The translations under genes were made by a program, and so were the position numbers. From Promethearchaeota archaeon (GTDB lineage: Archaea > Asgardarchaeota > Lokiarchaeia > Sigynarchaeales > SOKP01), in contig JAGXNZ010000108.1 in assembly GCA_019894655.1 (NCBI GenBank), positions 1 through 12,381 on the forward strand: a stretch of DNA of 12,381 bases. The letters run 5' to 3'. Shown here one piece after another: positions 1-6,472 of this stretch (position 1 is the stretch's first letter; every line of letters begins with the position of its first letter). The notes below the pieces were generated by a model. It made no database searches. It was not told where the DNA came from and saw only the letters and a list, made by a program, of their open reading frames with translations.

Positions 1-292
1 ATTTATTGAATTAGCTTCTCTTCAACAACTTATCTCATTTTTGGAATTATTAATAGTTCGTAAATATATTCCAAGCTTAATTTTGAAGTACACTTTTCTT
101 TTTGTTTGCTTATCCTTGTTTTAAAAGAAAAAAGAAGACTAACTCAAGAATTTAGTTTATTAAAAATTAGCGTTAATATAATATGGAATTAAACAGAAGA
201 TGATAGTAAATTACAATTTATTGCTGGTTATGAAGCATTTGTTTTATATATTAATTGCCTAAAATTTCACAATAAAAGGTTGAAAAAGTCTT
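1..292. other. Left-edge region without a convincing gene
   Basis: No start-to-stop gene is supported here. On the plus strand a frame is open from position 2 to a stop at 122-124 (about 40 hydrophobic codons), and a second frame is open from 193 after a TAA at 190-192. The second reads through residues resembling the C-terminal end of a DDE transposase (a stretch ...FHNKRLKKS... at about 265-291) before overlapping the next gene. Both could be chance open frames in AT-rich DNA or remains of a decayed gene. The region also holds the TATA-like element for the next gene. Confidence 0.4.
242..251 (+). promoter_or_regulatory. TATA-like box upstream of the 7TM gene
   Basis: TTTTATATAT matches the archaeal TATA-box pattern. 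It would place transcription start near 270, leaving a leader of about 20 nt before the ATG at 293. That leader contains an AGGTTG stretch (277-282) that could serve as a weak ribosome-binding site. It is based on motif and spacing only. Confidence 0.3.
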
Positions 293-1006
293 ATGCTCAA
301 TCAAATATCACCGACTCGGATTATCTTAGTTTTTGGGCTACAACCGGTATTCGTATTCTTTTTTCTTTATATTGCGTATTTAATCTTTAAAAGGAAAATT
401 ACCCAAGCGACAAAGGTGTTGCTTATTTTTTATATTCTGACAGGTTTTGGATTAATTTTTAATATGGTAGCTGTATTAATAACTTTAACTAAAATAGAAT
501 GGATTAGCTTTCTTAGTTATGCTATTATGAGTTATTTTGTCTTCATTCCTCAAATATTCCTTGTTCTCTTTATATTAAAACTGCTCAATAATCCAGTGGG
601 TTTCAATAAGAAAAAGCAAAATATTTATTTTATTTTATTTTGTATAATAACACTATTAATAATAATGATTCCGGGGGGGATTACTGTAAATGAAAGCACT
701 AATTGGGCTCCCCGTTATAGTTGGGTATTTCTTATTATTGTTTACATCTTCTACTCGAGTTTTATCTTCATTCCTATTCTAGTAAATCTTATTAAATTGT
801 TGAAAACTTTTGAAGATAAATCTTTGAGAAGAAGATTATTACTCTTTTCTTATGGTACTATTGGGGTTATGATTGGTGTTTATGGGGCTGCATTGTACAA
901 CGCTTGGGATGAACCAACTTATAGGTTAATTTGGAGTTTGATTCAACTCTTTTTAATTCCAACTTCATCACTTCTGATATATTACGGAATCGGTAAAAAT
1001 CTATGA
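293..1006 (+). CDS. Seven-helix integral membrane protein, possible stand-alone sensor module
   Basis: I do not recognise a specific family. The 237-residue protein is almost entirely membrane-embedded, with hydrophobic segments at about residues 9-33, 41-65, 70-98, 110-132, 142-169, 179-201 and 212-235. Short basic loops (KRK near 34, NKKK near 105, LRRRL near 178-182) lie between them. Seven helices with basic cytoplasmic loops resemble the 7TM sensor domain found at the N-terminus of some histidine kinases, but the protein ends right after helix 7 and carries no kinase, PAS or other output domain. It could be a free-standing sensor or a protein of unrelated function. ATG at 293 is the first start in the frame. 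A hairpin/T-run follows the gene, so it is probably transcribed alone. The membrane topology is clear; the role is not. Confidence 0.75.
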   Translation: MLNQISPTRIILVFGLQPVFVFFFLYIAYLIFKRKITQATKVLLIFYILTGFGLIFNMVAVLITLTKIEWISFLSYAIMSYFVFIPQIFLVLFILKLLNNPVGFNKKKQNIYFILFCIITLLIIMIPGGITVNESTNWAPRYSWVFLIIVYIFYSSFIFIPILVNLIKLLKTFEDKSLRRRLLLFSYGTIGVMIGVYGAALYNAWDEPTYRLIWSLIQLFLIPTSSLLIYYGIGKNL

Positions 1007-1021
1007 TTAATCATAAAAGTT

Positions 1022-1061
1022 CGAATTATGCATGAACTTCATGATTCGTAAATAATTTTTT
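1022..1061 (+). terminator. Stem-loop followed by T-run after the 7TM gene
   Basis: CGAATTATG (1022-1030) can pair with CATGATTCG (1040-1048) with one G-T wobble over a 9-nt loop. A T6 run follows at 1056-1061. An alternative stem AAGTTC/GAACTT overlaps it. Archaeal termination depends mainly on the oligo-T run; the stem may or may not matter. Confidence 0.4.
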
Positions 1062-1066
1062 ATAAG
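1056..1066 (+). promoter_or_regulatory. TATA-like box for the beta-helix membrane protein gene
   Basis: TTTTTTATAAG lies 20-31 nt upstream of the ATG at 1087, the spacing expected if transcription begins at or very near the start codon (leaderless mRNA, common in archaea). It overlaps the T-run of the preceding terminator candidate. No Shine-Dalgarno motif precedes this ATG, which fits. Confidence 0.45.
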
Positions 1067-1086
1067 ATTTTAGTAATAATAGTATT

Positions 1087-1887
1087 ATGAACGATGAGAA
1101 AGAAGTAGGAAAAACAAATTCTGAGTTTGACCAGAAAAAGGATAAAGTTGTAGAATTTGCCATTTTCGATTTCCTTAAAATTAACTTAATTAGTTTCTTG
1201 GCTCCTTTATATGTATGTTTAGGGTTTTTTTTATTATTCGAGTATGGTTTTATAATTCCATTCTCAATCCCGTTAGATATTCATATTTTTCTACTCGCTG
1301 GATTTCTTTTTTTTCTTTATTTCCTTTACCTTATTCTCTTAATTGAGTTTACAGCATTATGGACTGGTAGATGGAATAAAAAATCTCCCCCTGTAGAAGG
1401 CGTGTTTAGAAGAGTTTTAGATGATAAAGAGGGCGATGAGGGTAAAATGATGAAATACTATCATAAGCGAGGATTTATCATTAAATTTCCGATGTGGTTA
1501 ACTTCGAAATCTCCGTTCCCATGGCTCGTTAATAGAACTTTGCGGAGAATAGGTCACAATAAACTCGGGAAAAATGTTATTTATTGCGATGCGTACGTAG
1601 GATTAGAACTTACTGAATTAGGAGATAATGTGTTCATATATCCTACTTCTGCCCTATCAAGTCACGCTGTAAACACAATATTTGGGAAAATTAGTATGAT
1701 GAAAATAAAAATGGGAAAAAATACAACACTGTATCCTGGAGTTATAATGGGGCCAAATGCTTTAACCACCGATAACAATGTAATTTTTCCAAACACAGTG
1801 TTGCATAAGAATTGGCGAGGAAAGCCAGATAAACTCTACTATCAAGGTAGTCCTGGGCGCCCTATAGAAGCGAGCGATAATGAATGA
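1087..1887 (+). CDS. Two-helix membrane protein with left-handed beta-helix (hexapeptide-repeat) acyltransferase-like domain
   Basis: The 266-residue protein begins with a charged 22-residue tail, followed by two hydrophobic segments at about 28-56 and 64-92. A cytosolic basic linker follows, then a hexapeptide-repeat region at about 155-260. Short turns in that region such as LGKNV, LGDNV, MGKNTTLYPG and TTDNNVIFPN alternate with small hydrophobics, the signature of left-handed beta-helix acyl/acetyltransferases. The turn count is low for a full trimeric enzyme, so substrate and activity are open. A His in SSHAVN (193) lies where such enzymes often keep a catalytic or structural histidine, but this is only a suggestion. 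Membrane anchoring plus this fold also recalls the C-terminal domain of Pls-type peptide synthetases. It faces a convergent acyl-CoA synthetase subunit gene. The fold call is fairly firm; the reaction is unknown. Confidence 0.72.
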   Translation: MNDEKEVGKTNSEFDQKKDKVVEFAIFDFLKINLISFLAPLYVCLGFFLLFEYGFIIPFSIPLDIHIFLLAGFLFFLYFLYLILLIEFTALWTGRWNKKSPPVEGVFRRVLDDKEGDEGKMMKYYHKRGFIIKFPMWLTSKSPFPWLVNRTLRRIGHNKLGKNVIYCDAYVGLELTELGDNVFIYPTSALSSHAVNTIFGKISMMKIKMGKNTTLYPGVIMGPNALTTDNNVIFPNTVLHKNWRGKPDKLYYQGSPGRPIEASDNE

Positions 1888-1889
1888 TT

Positions 1890-1895
1890 AAAAAA
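1890..1895 (-). terminator. Oligo-T terminator candidate for the minus-strand cluster
   Basis: On the minus strand a T6 run lies about 30 nt past the stop codon of the acyl-CoA synthetase subunit gene, in the 38-bp gap between two convergent genes. Oligo-T runs are the main archaeal termination signal. No stable hairpin is seen next to it. Confidence 0.3.
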
Positions 1896-1925
1896 TACTA
1901 AGCACATTCTATACAAAATACGATT

Positions 1926-3413
1926 TTAATCTTTACTTTTTGGATATTTTTCGTGCTTTTGTAAGAATTCACGATACGAGTTTAGTTTATCCAAAACAGT
2001 TCCTGCGAGATCTAAAGATTCAAAGACGGGAACATTTCGATTAAGCAATTTCAGCTTGAACTTGTATCTACTTTTATATTCTTCAAACCCCTCGTTGATT
2101 TTTAGCATGACGCAATACATAGGTTTTGTACATACACTCTTCGCTTTGGATATGTATCGAATAAATTCTTTATTTAGATCTAATCCACCATATCCTAATT
2201 CTTCCATTAGGTCAGAAAATCCACCAAATCTCTCGGGATCCTTGATGAAAAGGATAGATGAAATGTTAGGATCTTTATCAAGGGCTAATATCGTACGATA
2301 GTAGATATTGGGTTGAATTCCCATCCCACCAAGATCTATTGGGTTTGACAAGTTCGTATTTACATCGGGAACGAACCGTTTCATTTTATTGACACTTTTT
2401 GCTGAGAGTGGGGGAATCGTTAGGTTGTACTTCTCTAAAATATCTATCGCTTCTATCGTGGATCCTCCACCTATTCCGATCACGCCAACATTTCGCGAAT
2501 TAGGTAAATGAGTTAAATTAAAAGCAGATGCCAACGCAGCAAGTTCATTTGAATTACTTGTTATGCAACTCCCAGTTTGTTTTCCTACAGCTTTCCAAAT
2601 TTCGTTGTTACCAGCCAAACCTCCTGTGTGAGATAATATCGCTTTTTTAGTTGCTTCTCCGTACCCCGCCCGCCAAAGAATAACAGGTTTGCGGTTTAAA
2701 TTACACTTTTTAACAATATCCATAAAATTTCTTCCTTGATCAATACTCCTTAGATTTTCAATGTATAAGCCAATAATTTTTGTTTGGTCGTCGTTTAAGA
2801 AATATTCTAAAAATTCCACGGGAGATAGGTCAAGAGAATTCCCTATCGAGATGAATTTGGATGCATACAATCCATATGATACTATGAGTTGGGATATGTT
2901 TTGAGCGATTCCCCCCGATTGAAAAATTCCTCCGAAATTACCGTACTTACGGGATTGCTCGTAAGCAAAAAATAATCCTCCTTTAGGATTATAAACACCA
3001 ATACAATTTGGACCGATGATTCGAAGATTATGTTTACGAGCTATTTCAATAGTCTGTTTTTCTAGATCCTCGTTACCAACTTCGCGGAATCCTGAAGAGA
3101 AAATTGTGCAAAAGGGAATAGACTTTTGGCCTACTTCATCTAAGACCTTTGGAACTAAGCGTGCCGGAACTGCAATAATAACATAATCTATAGGTTCAGA
3201 AATTTCTAATATTGATGCGTAAACCTTCTGGCCATATAATGTTTTTCCTGCTAATCTTGGGTTAAATAAATAGGTTTTTCCCTTAAATTTACCCCTCATT
3301 GCTCGAACAAAAAAACCTCCACCTGCAGGATCATGGCTTGCTCCTATAATCCCAATTGCTCTTGGAAAGAATAATCTGTTAAAATCTATTGATGATTTTT
3401 GTAATGAAGACAT
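1926..3413 (-). CDS. Acyl-CoA synthetase (ADP-forming), alpha subunit, without its beta subunit nearby
   Basis: ADP-forming acyl/acetyl-CoA synthetases convert acyl-CoA, ADP and Pi to acid, CoA and ATP, the archaeal route for ATP from acyl-CoA. Numbering from the upstream Met, the protein shows a CoA-binding Rossmann domain (about 18-140; GIIGAS at 23-28, GFREVG at 110-115, GPNCIGV at 136-142). Two succinyl-CoA-ligase-like domains follow; SHTGGLAG (263-270) carries the phosphorylated-histidine position H264. Near 497 residues it matches a stand-alone alpha subunit (domains 1-2-5) and is too long for SucD. No ATP-grasp beta subunit is encoded here, so its partner must lie elsewhere. An ATG at 3419 is also in frame, but AGGT sits directly against it and 6 nt before the ATG at 3413, so I prefer 3413. 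The acyl substrate cannot be read from sequence. Confidence 0.85.
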   Translation of the reverse strand: MSSLQKSSIDFNRLFFPRAIGIIGASHDPAGGGFFVRAMRGKFKGKTYLFNPRLAGKTLYGQKVYASILEISEPIDYVIIAVPARLVPKVLDEVGQKSIPFCTIFSSGFREVGNEDLEKQTIEIARKHNLRIIGPNCIGVYNPKGGLFFAYEQSRKYGNFGGIFQSGGIAQNISQLIVSYGLYASKFISIGNSLDLSPVEFLEYFLNDDQTKIIGLYIENLRSIDQGRNFMDIVKKCNLNRKPVILWRAGYGEATKKAILSHTGGLAGNNEIWKAVGKQTGSCITSNSNELAALASAFNLTHLPNSRNVGVIGIGGGSTIEAIDILEKYNLTIPPLSAKSVNKMKRFVPDVNTNLSNPIDLGGMGIQPNIYYRTILALDKDPNISSILFIKDPERFGGFSDLMEELGYGGLDLNKEFIRYISKAKSVCTKPMYCVMLKINEGFEEYKSRYKFKLKLLNRNVPVFESLDLAGTVLDKLNSYREFLQKHEKYPKSKD

Positions 3414-3476
3414 TGTCATACCTAGAAAAATTCGATTAAATTAATAAAAAATATAGTAGAACTTGACTAAAATATT

Positions 3477-4196
3477 TTATTGGTAAGTTCTTCCTAAAGT
3501 TCTGTTTAATAAAGCAATATCGTTAGTAAAAATCCCATCAACACTTAATTTTATTAGTTTTTTCATCATATCTTCCTCATTTACTGTAAATACATTAACT
3601 TTAAGACCATGGCTATGAGCTAAATCTATAAATTCTTTATTAACTGTTGGATAATATGGATGGATAGCATATAGTTCATTATCTATTGCTCTTTGAAGAT
3701 ATCTTTTTACCATTCGAATTTTTGTTAAAGCCCTAGGAATTAAATAACCTAATTTTAATCCAGGCTCAATTTCCTTTACTTTTAATAATGCTGTAATGTC
3801 AAAACTGCTAACAATTGATGTGCTGATTAGGTTTTCTTCTCTTAAAACCTTAATTAAATCGTTTACAATTCCGGGAGCAATAATTTCAGGCTGGAGTTTT
3901 ATTTTTCCTCTAGTGAGTGCTATTAATTCCTTAAATGTAGGTATTCGCTCGCCCTCTCCAATATCTATCTTCTTGACTTCTTCAATTGACATATCTCGTA
4001 AATTTTTTAGTATACCAGCAGTCCTTAAAAGATTGGAATCATGACTTATAATAATTTTATTATCGAGAGTCTTCTGAAGATCAAATTCAATATAATCTGC
4101 ATTTAATTCAAATGCTCTCTCAAAAGATTTTAAGGTGTTTTCAGGTGCTTCTGAACTAGCTCCTCTGTGACCTATTACTAAAAAATCATTTTTCAT
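3477..4196 (-). CDS. Glycerophosphodiester phosphodiesterase (GDPD family), paralog 1
   Basis: GDPD enzymes hydrolyse glycerophosphodiesters to glycerol phosphate and an alcohol, in a metal-bound TIM barrel. The 239-residue protein has the complete N-terminal signature: HRGASSEAPENT with H10, the metal ligands E37 and D39 in YIEFD, and the second catalytic-type histidine in SHD (H52). The later acidic position usually written E-x-K is E104 in LQPEI and lacks the following lysine found in its neighbour. The C-terminal barrel end reads FTVNEE...DGIFTND. There is no signal peptide or membrane anchor, so it is probably cytosolic. It lies 65 bp downstream of a second GDPD gene and 57 bp upstream of the acyl-CoA synthetase subunit, on the same strand. 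The family is firm; whether the substrate is an ether-lipid head group is unknown. Confidence 0.9.
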   Translation of the reverse strand: MKNDFLVIGHRGASSEAPENTLKSFERAFELNADYIEFDLQKTLDNKIIISHDSNLLRTAGILKNLRDMSIEEVKKIDIGEGERIPTFKELIALTRGKIKLQPEIIAPGIVNDLIKVLREENLISTSIVSSFDITALLKVKEIEPGLKLGYLIPRALTKIRMVKRYLQRAIDNELYAIHPYYPTVNKEFIDLAHSHGLKVNVFTVNEEDMMKKLIKLSVDGIFTNDIALLNRTLGRTYQ

Positions 4197-4230
4197 TCTA
4201 CTAAAAATAATATCCCCAAATAGTAATTTG

Positions 4231-4246
4231 TAATAAATTTTTATTA
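4231..4246 (-). promoter_or_regulatory. TATA-like inverted repeat between the two GDPD genes
   Basis: TAATAAA and TTTATTA flank a central TT, forming a 7-bp inverted repeat 35-50 nt upstream of the GDPD paralog 1 start. It could be that gene's own TATA region, so the minus-strand genes need not be a single operon. AT-only composition makes the repeat weak evidence. Confidence 0.25.
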
Positions 4247-4261
4247 ATCGGATTACTTAGA

Positions 4262-4993
4262 CTATACATTACGGTTCAAAACTTCTTTAAGACGAGTTAT
4301 ATCGTTAGTTATGATTCCATCTGTGCCCATATTAATTAATTTTCTCATAGCAATTCCAGAATTAACGGTCCATGGAAATACTTTAATATTTTTTTCATGG
4401 GCATATTCAATAAATTGTTTATCAGCTAGTTTATATAGCGGATTAATTGCATAGTAATTATTTTGAGAAGTGTAATCAATTAATTTCTTTTTATAATTCC
4501 AATCTGAGAATTTTCCTGCTTCAGTAGGAACAAGGGTTGCCAATTTTAATTGTGGTTCAATTTTTTGTATCTTTATCAATTCTTCATGTAAAAATGAACT
4601 AACTATTGTAGAATCAAGAATATCAGTATCTTGGAATATTTGAATAATTTTGTTAGCAATACCTTCTACCTTAACTTCGCAATTAAGAGATATTTTATCC
4701 TTTGCTAACTTAATTAATTCCAATAGTGTTGGAATTAGCTCACCATTTCCAAAATTTAATTTTTTTAATTCTTTAAGTGTCAGTTGTTTGACAATACCTT
4801 CGGTTCCTGCTGTTCTTAGGGTATTGTCATCGTGGATGATAACAATTTCACCATCCAATGTTTCTTGGACATCAAATTCAACAGAATCTGCTTTTAAGCG
4901 AATTGCTTCTTTAAATGCTTTTAACGTATTCTCGGGGGCTATTTTACTTGCGCCTCGATGACCCATGATGATAATTCTGTTATTTGCATTCAT
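4262..4993 (-). CDS. Glycerophosphodiester phosphodiesterase (GDPD family), paralog 2
   Basis: This second GDPD of 243 residues keeps every expected motif: GHRGASKIAPENT (H12), E39 and D41 in VEFD, H54 in IHDDN, and E106 in NCEVK, the E-x-K form missing in its neighbour. The barrel closes with PWTVN and DGIITND near the end. Reading the two proteins side by side, they align over their whole length with long shared stretches, so the pair looks like an old tandem duplication followed by divergence, mostly in the middle insert (about 150-175). There is no signal peptide. It is the first gene of the minus-strand cluster, divergent from the LRR gene across 121 bp. The likely role is cytosolic breakdown of glycerophosphodiesters released from lipids; exact substrate unknown. 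Confidence 0.9.
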   Translation of the reverse strand: MNANNRIIIMGHRGASKIAPENTLKAFKEAIRLKADSVEFDVQETLDGEIVIIHDDNTLRTAGTEGIVKQLTLKELKKLNFGNGELIPTLLELIKLAKDKISLNCEVKVEGIANKIIQIFQDTDILDSTIVSSFLHEELIKIQKIEPQLKLATLVPTEAGKFSDWNYKKKLIDYTSQNNYYAINPLYKLADKQFIEYAHEKNIKVFPWTVNSGIAMRKLINMGTDGIITNDITRLKEVLNRNV

Positions 4994-5011
4994 ATTGATA
5001 TTCTCTCATAA

Positions 5012-5025
5012 AATAATTAATTATT
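5012..5025. promoter_or_regulatory. 14-bp AT palindrome in the divergent GDPD/LRR intergenic region
   Basis: AATAATTAATTATT is its own reverse complement and lies 19-32 bp upstream of the GDPD paralog 2 ATG, where that gene's TATA region should be. It could be the TATA box itself or an overlapping operator. Being AT-only, it carries limited weight. Confidence 0.3.
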
Positions 5026-5078
5026 ACTTTAAAAGTTAGCATTTGCTTTTCTTAATTAATGAGATCACATCCAATAAG

Positions 5079-5086
5079 TTTAAATA
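5079..5086 (+). promoter_or_regulatory. TATA-like box for the LRR gene
   Basis: TTTAAATA is centred about 32 nt upstream of the ATG at 5115, consistent with a very short leader or none. No Shine-Dalgarno motif precedes this start. Confidence 0.4.
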
Positions 5087-5114
5087 AGAGATTAACTAAA
5101 ATCAATATCAATCC

Positions 5115-5876
5115 ATGAGTATACAACAAAGTCAAACTTTTGTTATATATAACGGCCAAAAATTTAATATAGAAAATCAAGCCTTGTGCTTAACCAATAA
5201 GAGCATAAAGGATATTGAAAAAATACAAGGGCTCGAAAAATTATCGAACTTGCACACTTTAGATTTATCAAATAACCAAATAACTCAAATTAATGGTTTA
5301 AATAAACTCAAAAAATTAGAGATTTTATGTTTAAATAATAATCAAATTACTGAAATAAAAGGTCTTGATAATCTTGAAAACTTAAGGGTATTATGGTTGA
5401 AAAAAAACCTAATATCTGAAATCAAAGGTTTAAATTCCCTTCGTAATCTTGAAGAACTTTGGTTAAAAAAAAATAAGATTTCTATAATCAAGAATTTAAA
5501 TGAACTTAAAAAATTAAAATATTTGTGTTTATGCGATAATCTGATTTCTGAGATTAAAGGACTTGATTCCCTTATTAATTTAAGGAGTTTAAATCTAATT
5601 AAAAACAAAATTTCCGTCATAACTAATCTCCAACACTTAAGTAATTTAGAGTTTTTAGATTTAAGTTATAATAGAGTAAGCAATATTGAAGGGTTAGCAA
5701 ACCTTTCAAATTTAAATTTTTTAGGGTGCACACACAATAAAATAATTCAAATAAAAGATTTAGATAACCTAAAAAAAATTAGTACTCTTTGTTTAGAAGG
5801 CAATCCAATAGATTTGCGAAAATTAAGAAAAAATTATGAAAAAACTTTAACCCAAAAAGATAATATCCTAGCTTAA
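5115..5876 (+). CDS. SDS22-like leucine-rich-repeat protein
   Basis: The 253-residue protein is nearly all leucine-rich repeat. A short cap (1-24: FVIYNGQKFNIE) leads into a half repeat (CLTNKSIKDIEKIQG). Nine units of exactly 22 residues follow from L40 to L237, with pattern LxxLxxLxxLxLxxNxIxxIxx, then a 16-residue basic tail. The 22-residue unit with I-x-x-I is the SDS22-like class, which builds a curved solenoid used for protein-protein binding; the eukaryotic SDS22 regulates protein phosphatase 1. The spacing has no insertions, so the solenoid is likely regular. The unit-7 asparagine position and most others are intact. There is no signal peptide or membrane segment, so it is probably cytosolic. 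Its partner is unknown and the neighbours do not indicate one. Confidence 0.9.
   Translation: MSIQQSQTFVIYNGQKFNIENQALCLTNKSIKDIEKIQGLEKLSNLHTLDLSNNQITQINGLNKLKKLEILCLNNNQITEIKGLDNLENLRVLWLKKNLISEIKGLNSLRNLEELWLKKNKISIIKNLNELKKLKYLCLCDNLISEIKGLDSLINLRSLNLIKNKISVITNLQHLSNLEFLDLSYNRVSNIEGLANLSNLNFLGCTHNKIIQIKDLDNLKKISTLCLEGNPIDLRKLRKNYEKTLTQKDNILA
5232..5825 (+). repeat. Nine 66-bp in-frame tandem repeats encoding LRR units
   Basis: Each 66-bp unit encodes one 22-residue leucine-rich repeat with no change of unit length across nine units. Units 2, 3 and 5 share the ending ISEIKG/ITEIKG, suggesting recent internal duplication or gene conversion among these copies; the others are more diverged. 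It is a protein repeat, not a CRISPR array. Confidence 0.8.
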
Positions 5877-5896
5877 CGCACTAAATTCTCATACCC

Positions 5897-5920
5897 TTAT
5901 TATTAGTTATACAATAATAA
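5897..5920 (+). terminator. Weak stem-loop after the LRR gene
   Basis: TTATTATT (5897-5904) and AATAATAA (5913-5920) can pair across an 8-nt loop, about 20 nt past the LRR stop codon. The stem is all A-T and no clean T-run follows, so it is a weak terminator candidate. Confidence 0.2.
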
Positions 5921-5946
5921 CGTAAAAGAAAAATTTAAATATCTGA

Positions 5947-6001
5947 ACTTAACTCCTCTCATTGGACGCCGTTAAGTTTATAAATGTTAAGTATTTTAAG
6001 T
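5947..6001 (+). promoter_or_regulatory. TATA box flanked by GTTAAGT repeats, zinc-ribbon gene promoter
   Basis: A good archaeal TATA box, TTTATAAAT (5977-5985), is bracketed by two copies of GTTAAGT (5971-5977 and 5986-5992). A near copy TTTAAGT lies at 5995-6001 and an inverted copy ACTTAAC at 5947-5953. Transcription would start near 6007, giving a leader of roughly 80 nt before the preferred ATG at 6091. The repeated heptamer looks like binding sites for a regulator that would block or assist TBP; this is inference. Confidence 0.45.
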
Positions 6002-6090
6002 ATTAATTGACGATAGAATATTATACAACACATCTAAGGAATAATAAACTTAAAATAGTAAAAAATGAAAATTTGGTGGTAATCGAAACC

Positions 6091-6342
6091 ATGAAGTTCT
6101 GTCCAGAATGCGACAATATCATCTTTCCAAAAAATAAAAAATTATATTGTAAGGCGTGCGATAAAGAATTCAATTTAGAAGCCGAAGCAGATGATTTTAA
6201 AATAGTTAAAAAGATCATACACGACGAGAAGGAGTCAGCTCCTATAGTTGTGAAAGAATCAATGAATAATATCAAAATTTCTGCTCGAGATAGAAAAGCT
6301 TTTGAAGAATTCTTTGATACTGGTAGTGCTGAGAGTTATTAA
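6091..6342 (+). CDS. Single zinc-ribbon protein related to the N-terminal domain of TFS/RPB9
   Basis: The 83-residue protein starts MKFCPECDN and has C4, C7, C20 and C23 in CPEC...YCKAC, the zinc ribbon found at the N-terminus of archaeal transcription factor S and RNA polymerase subunit RPB9, which binds the polymerase. Full TFS is around 105-115 residues and has a second C-terminal ribbon with an acidic DE tip that stimulates RNA cleavage. Here the second ribbon is absent, replaced by a charged, probably helical tail (30-83) ending in EEFFDTG. It may therefore bind polymerase without the cleavage activity, or be an unrelated zinc protein. I chose ATG 6091 because GGTGGT (6075-6080) sits 10 nt upstream and the Zn-ribbon starts immediately. 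A TTG at 6007 is in frame and would add 28 residues. Confidence 0.7.
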   Translation: MKFCPECDNIIFPKNKKLYCKACDKEFNLEAEADDFKIVKKIIHDEKESAPIVVKESMNNIKISARDRKAFEEFFDTGSAESY

Positions 6343-6472
6343 CCTCACGGAGCGATAGCAATTCTCAGATTTAGAATCATACTTCTTCTTAGTTTTAAAC
6401 TTTAAAAAAGACAATTTTAAAGATACTTTATTATTATTAGAATTAATAAATTAGGAAATTACGGTATCGTGA

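Noticed and set aside
193..392. A real gene in frame across 193-392
   Set aside because: It has no start codon, follows an in-frame stop and overlaps the well-supported 7TM gene out of frame.
2056..2301. Open frame of 81 codons on the plus strand inside the acyl-CoA synthetase subunit gene
   Set aside because: It lies wholly opposite a gene with clear family motifs, has no domain-like pattern and no promoter or ribosome site of its own.
1926..3419. Succinyl-CoA synthetase alpha subunit (SucD)
   Set aside because: The protein is about 200 residues too long and has the extra third domain and SHTG-x-LAG arrangement of ADP-forming acyl-CoA synthetases.
5342..5620. Minus-strand frame opposite the LRR gene
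   Set aside because: Its repetitive composition is just the reverse reading of the LRR repeats.
5232..5825. Regular 66-bp periodicity as a CRISPR-like array
   Set aside because: The repeat is in frame, encodes LRR units and has no unique spacers between identical repeats.
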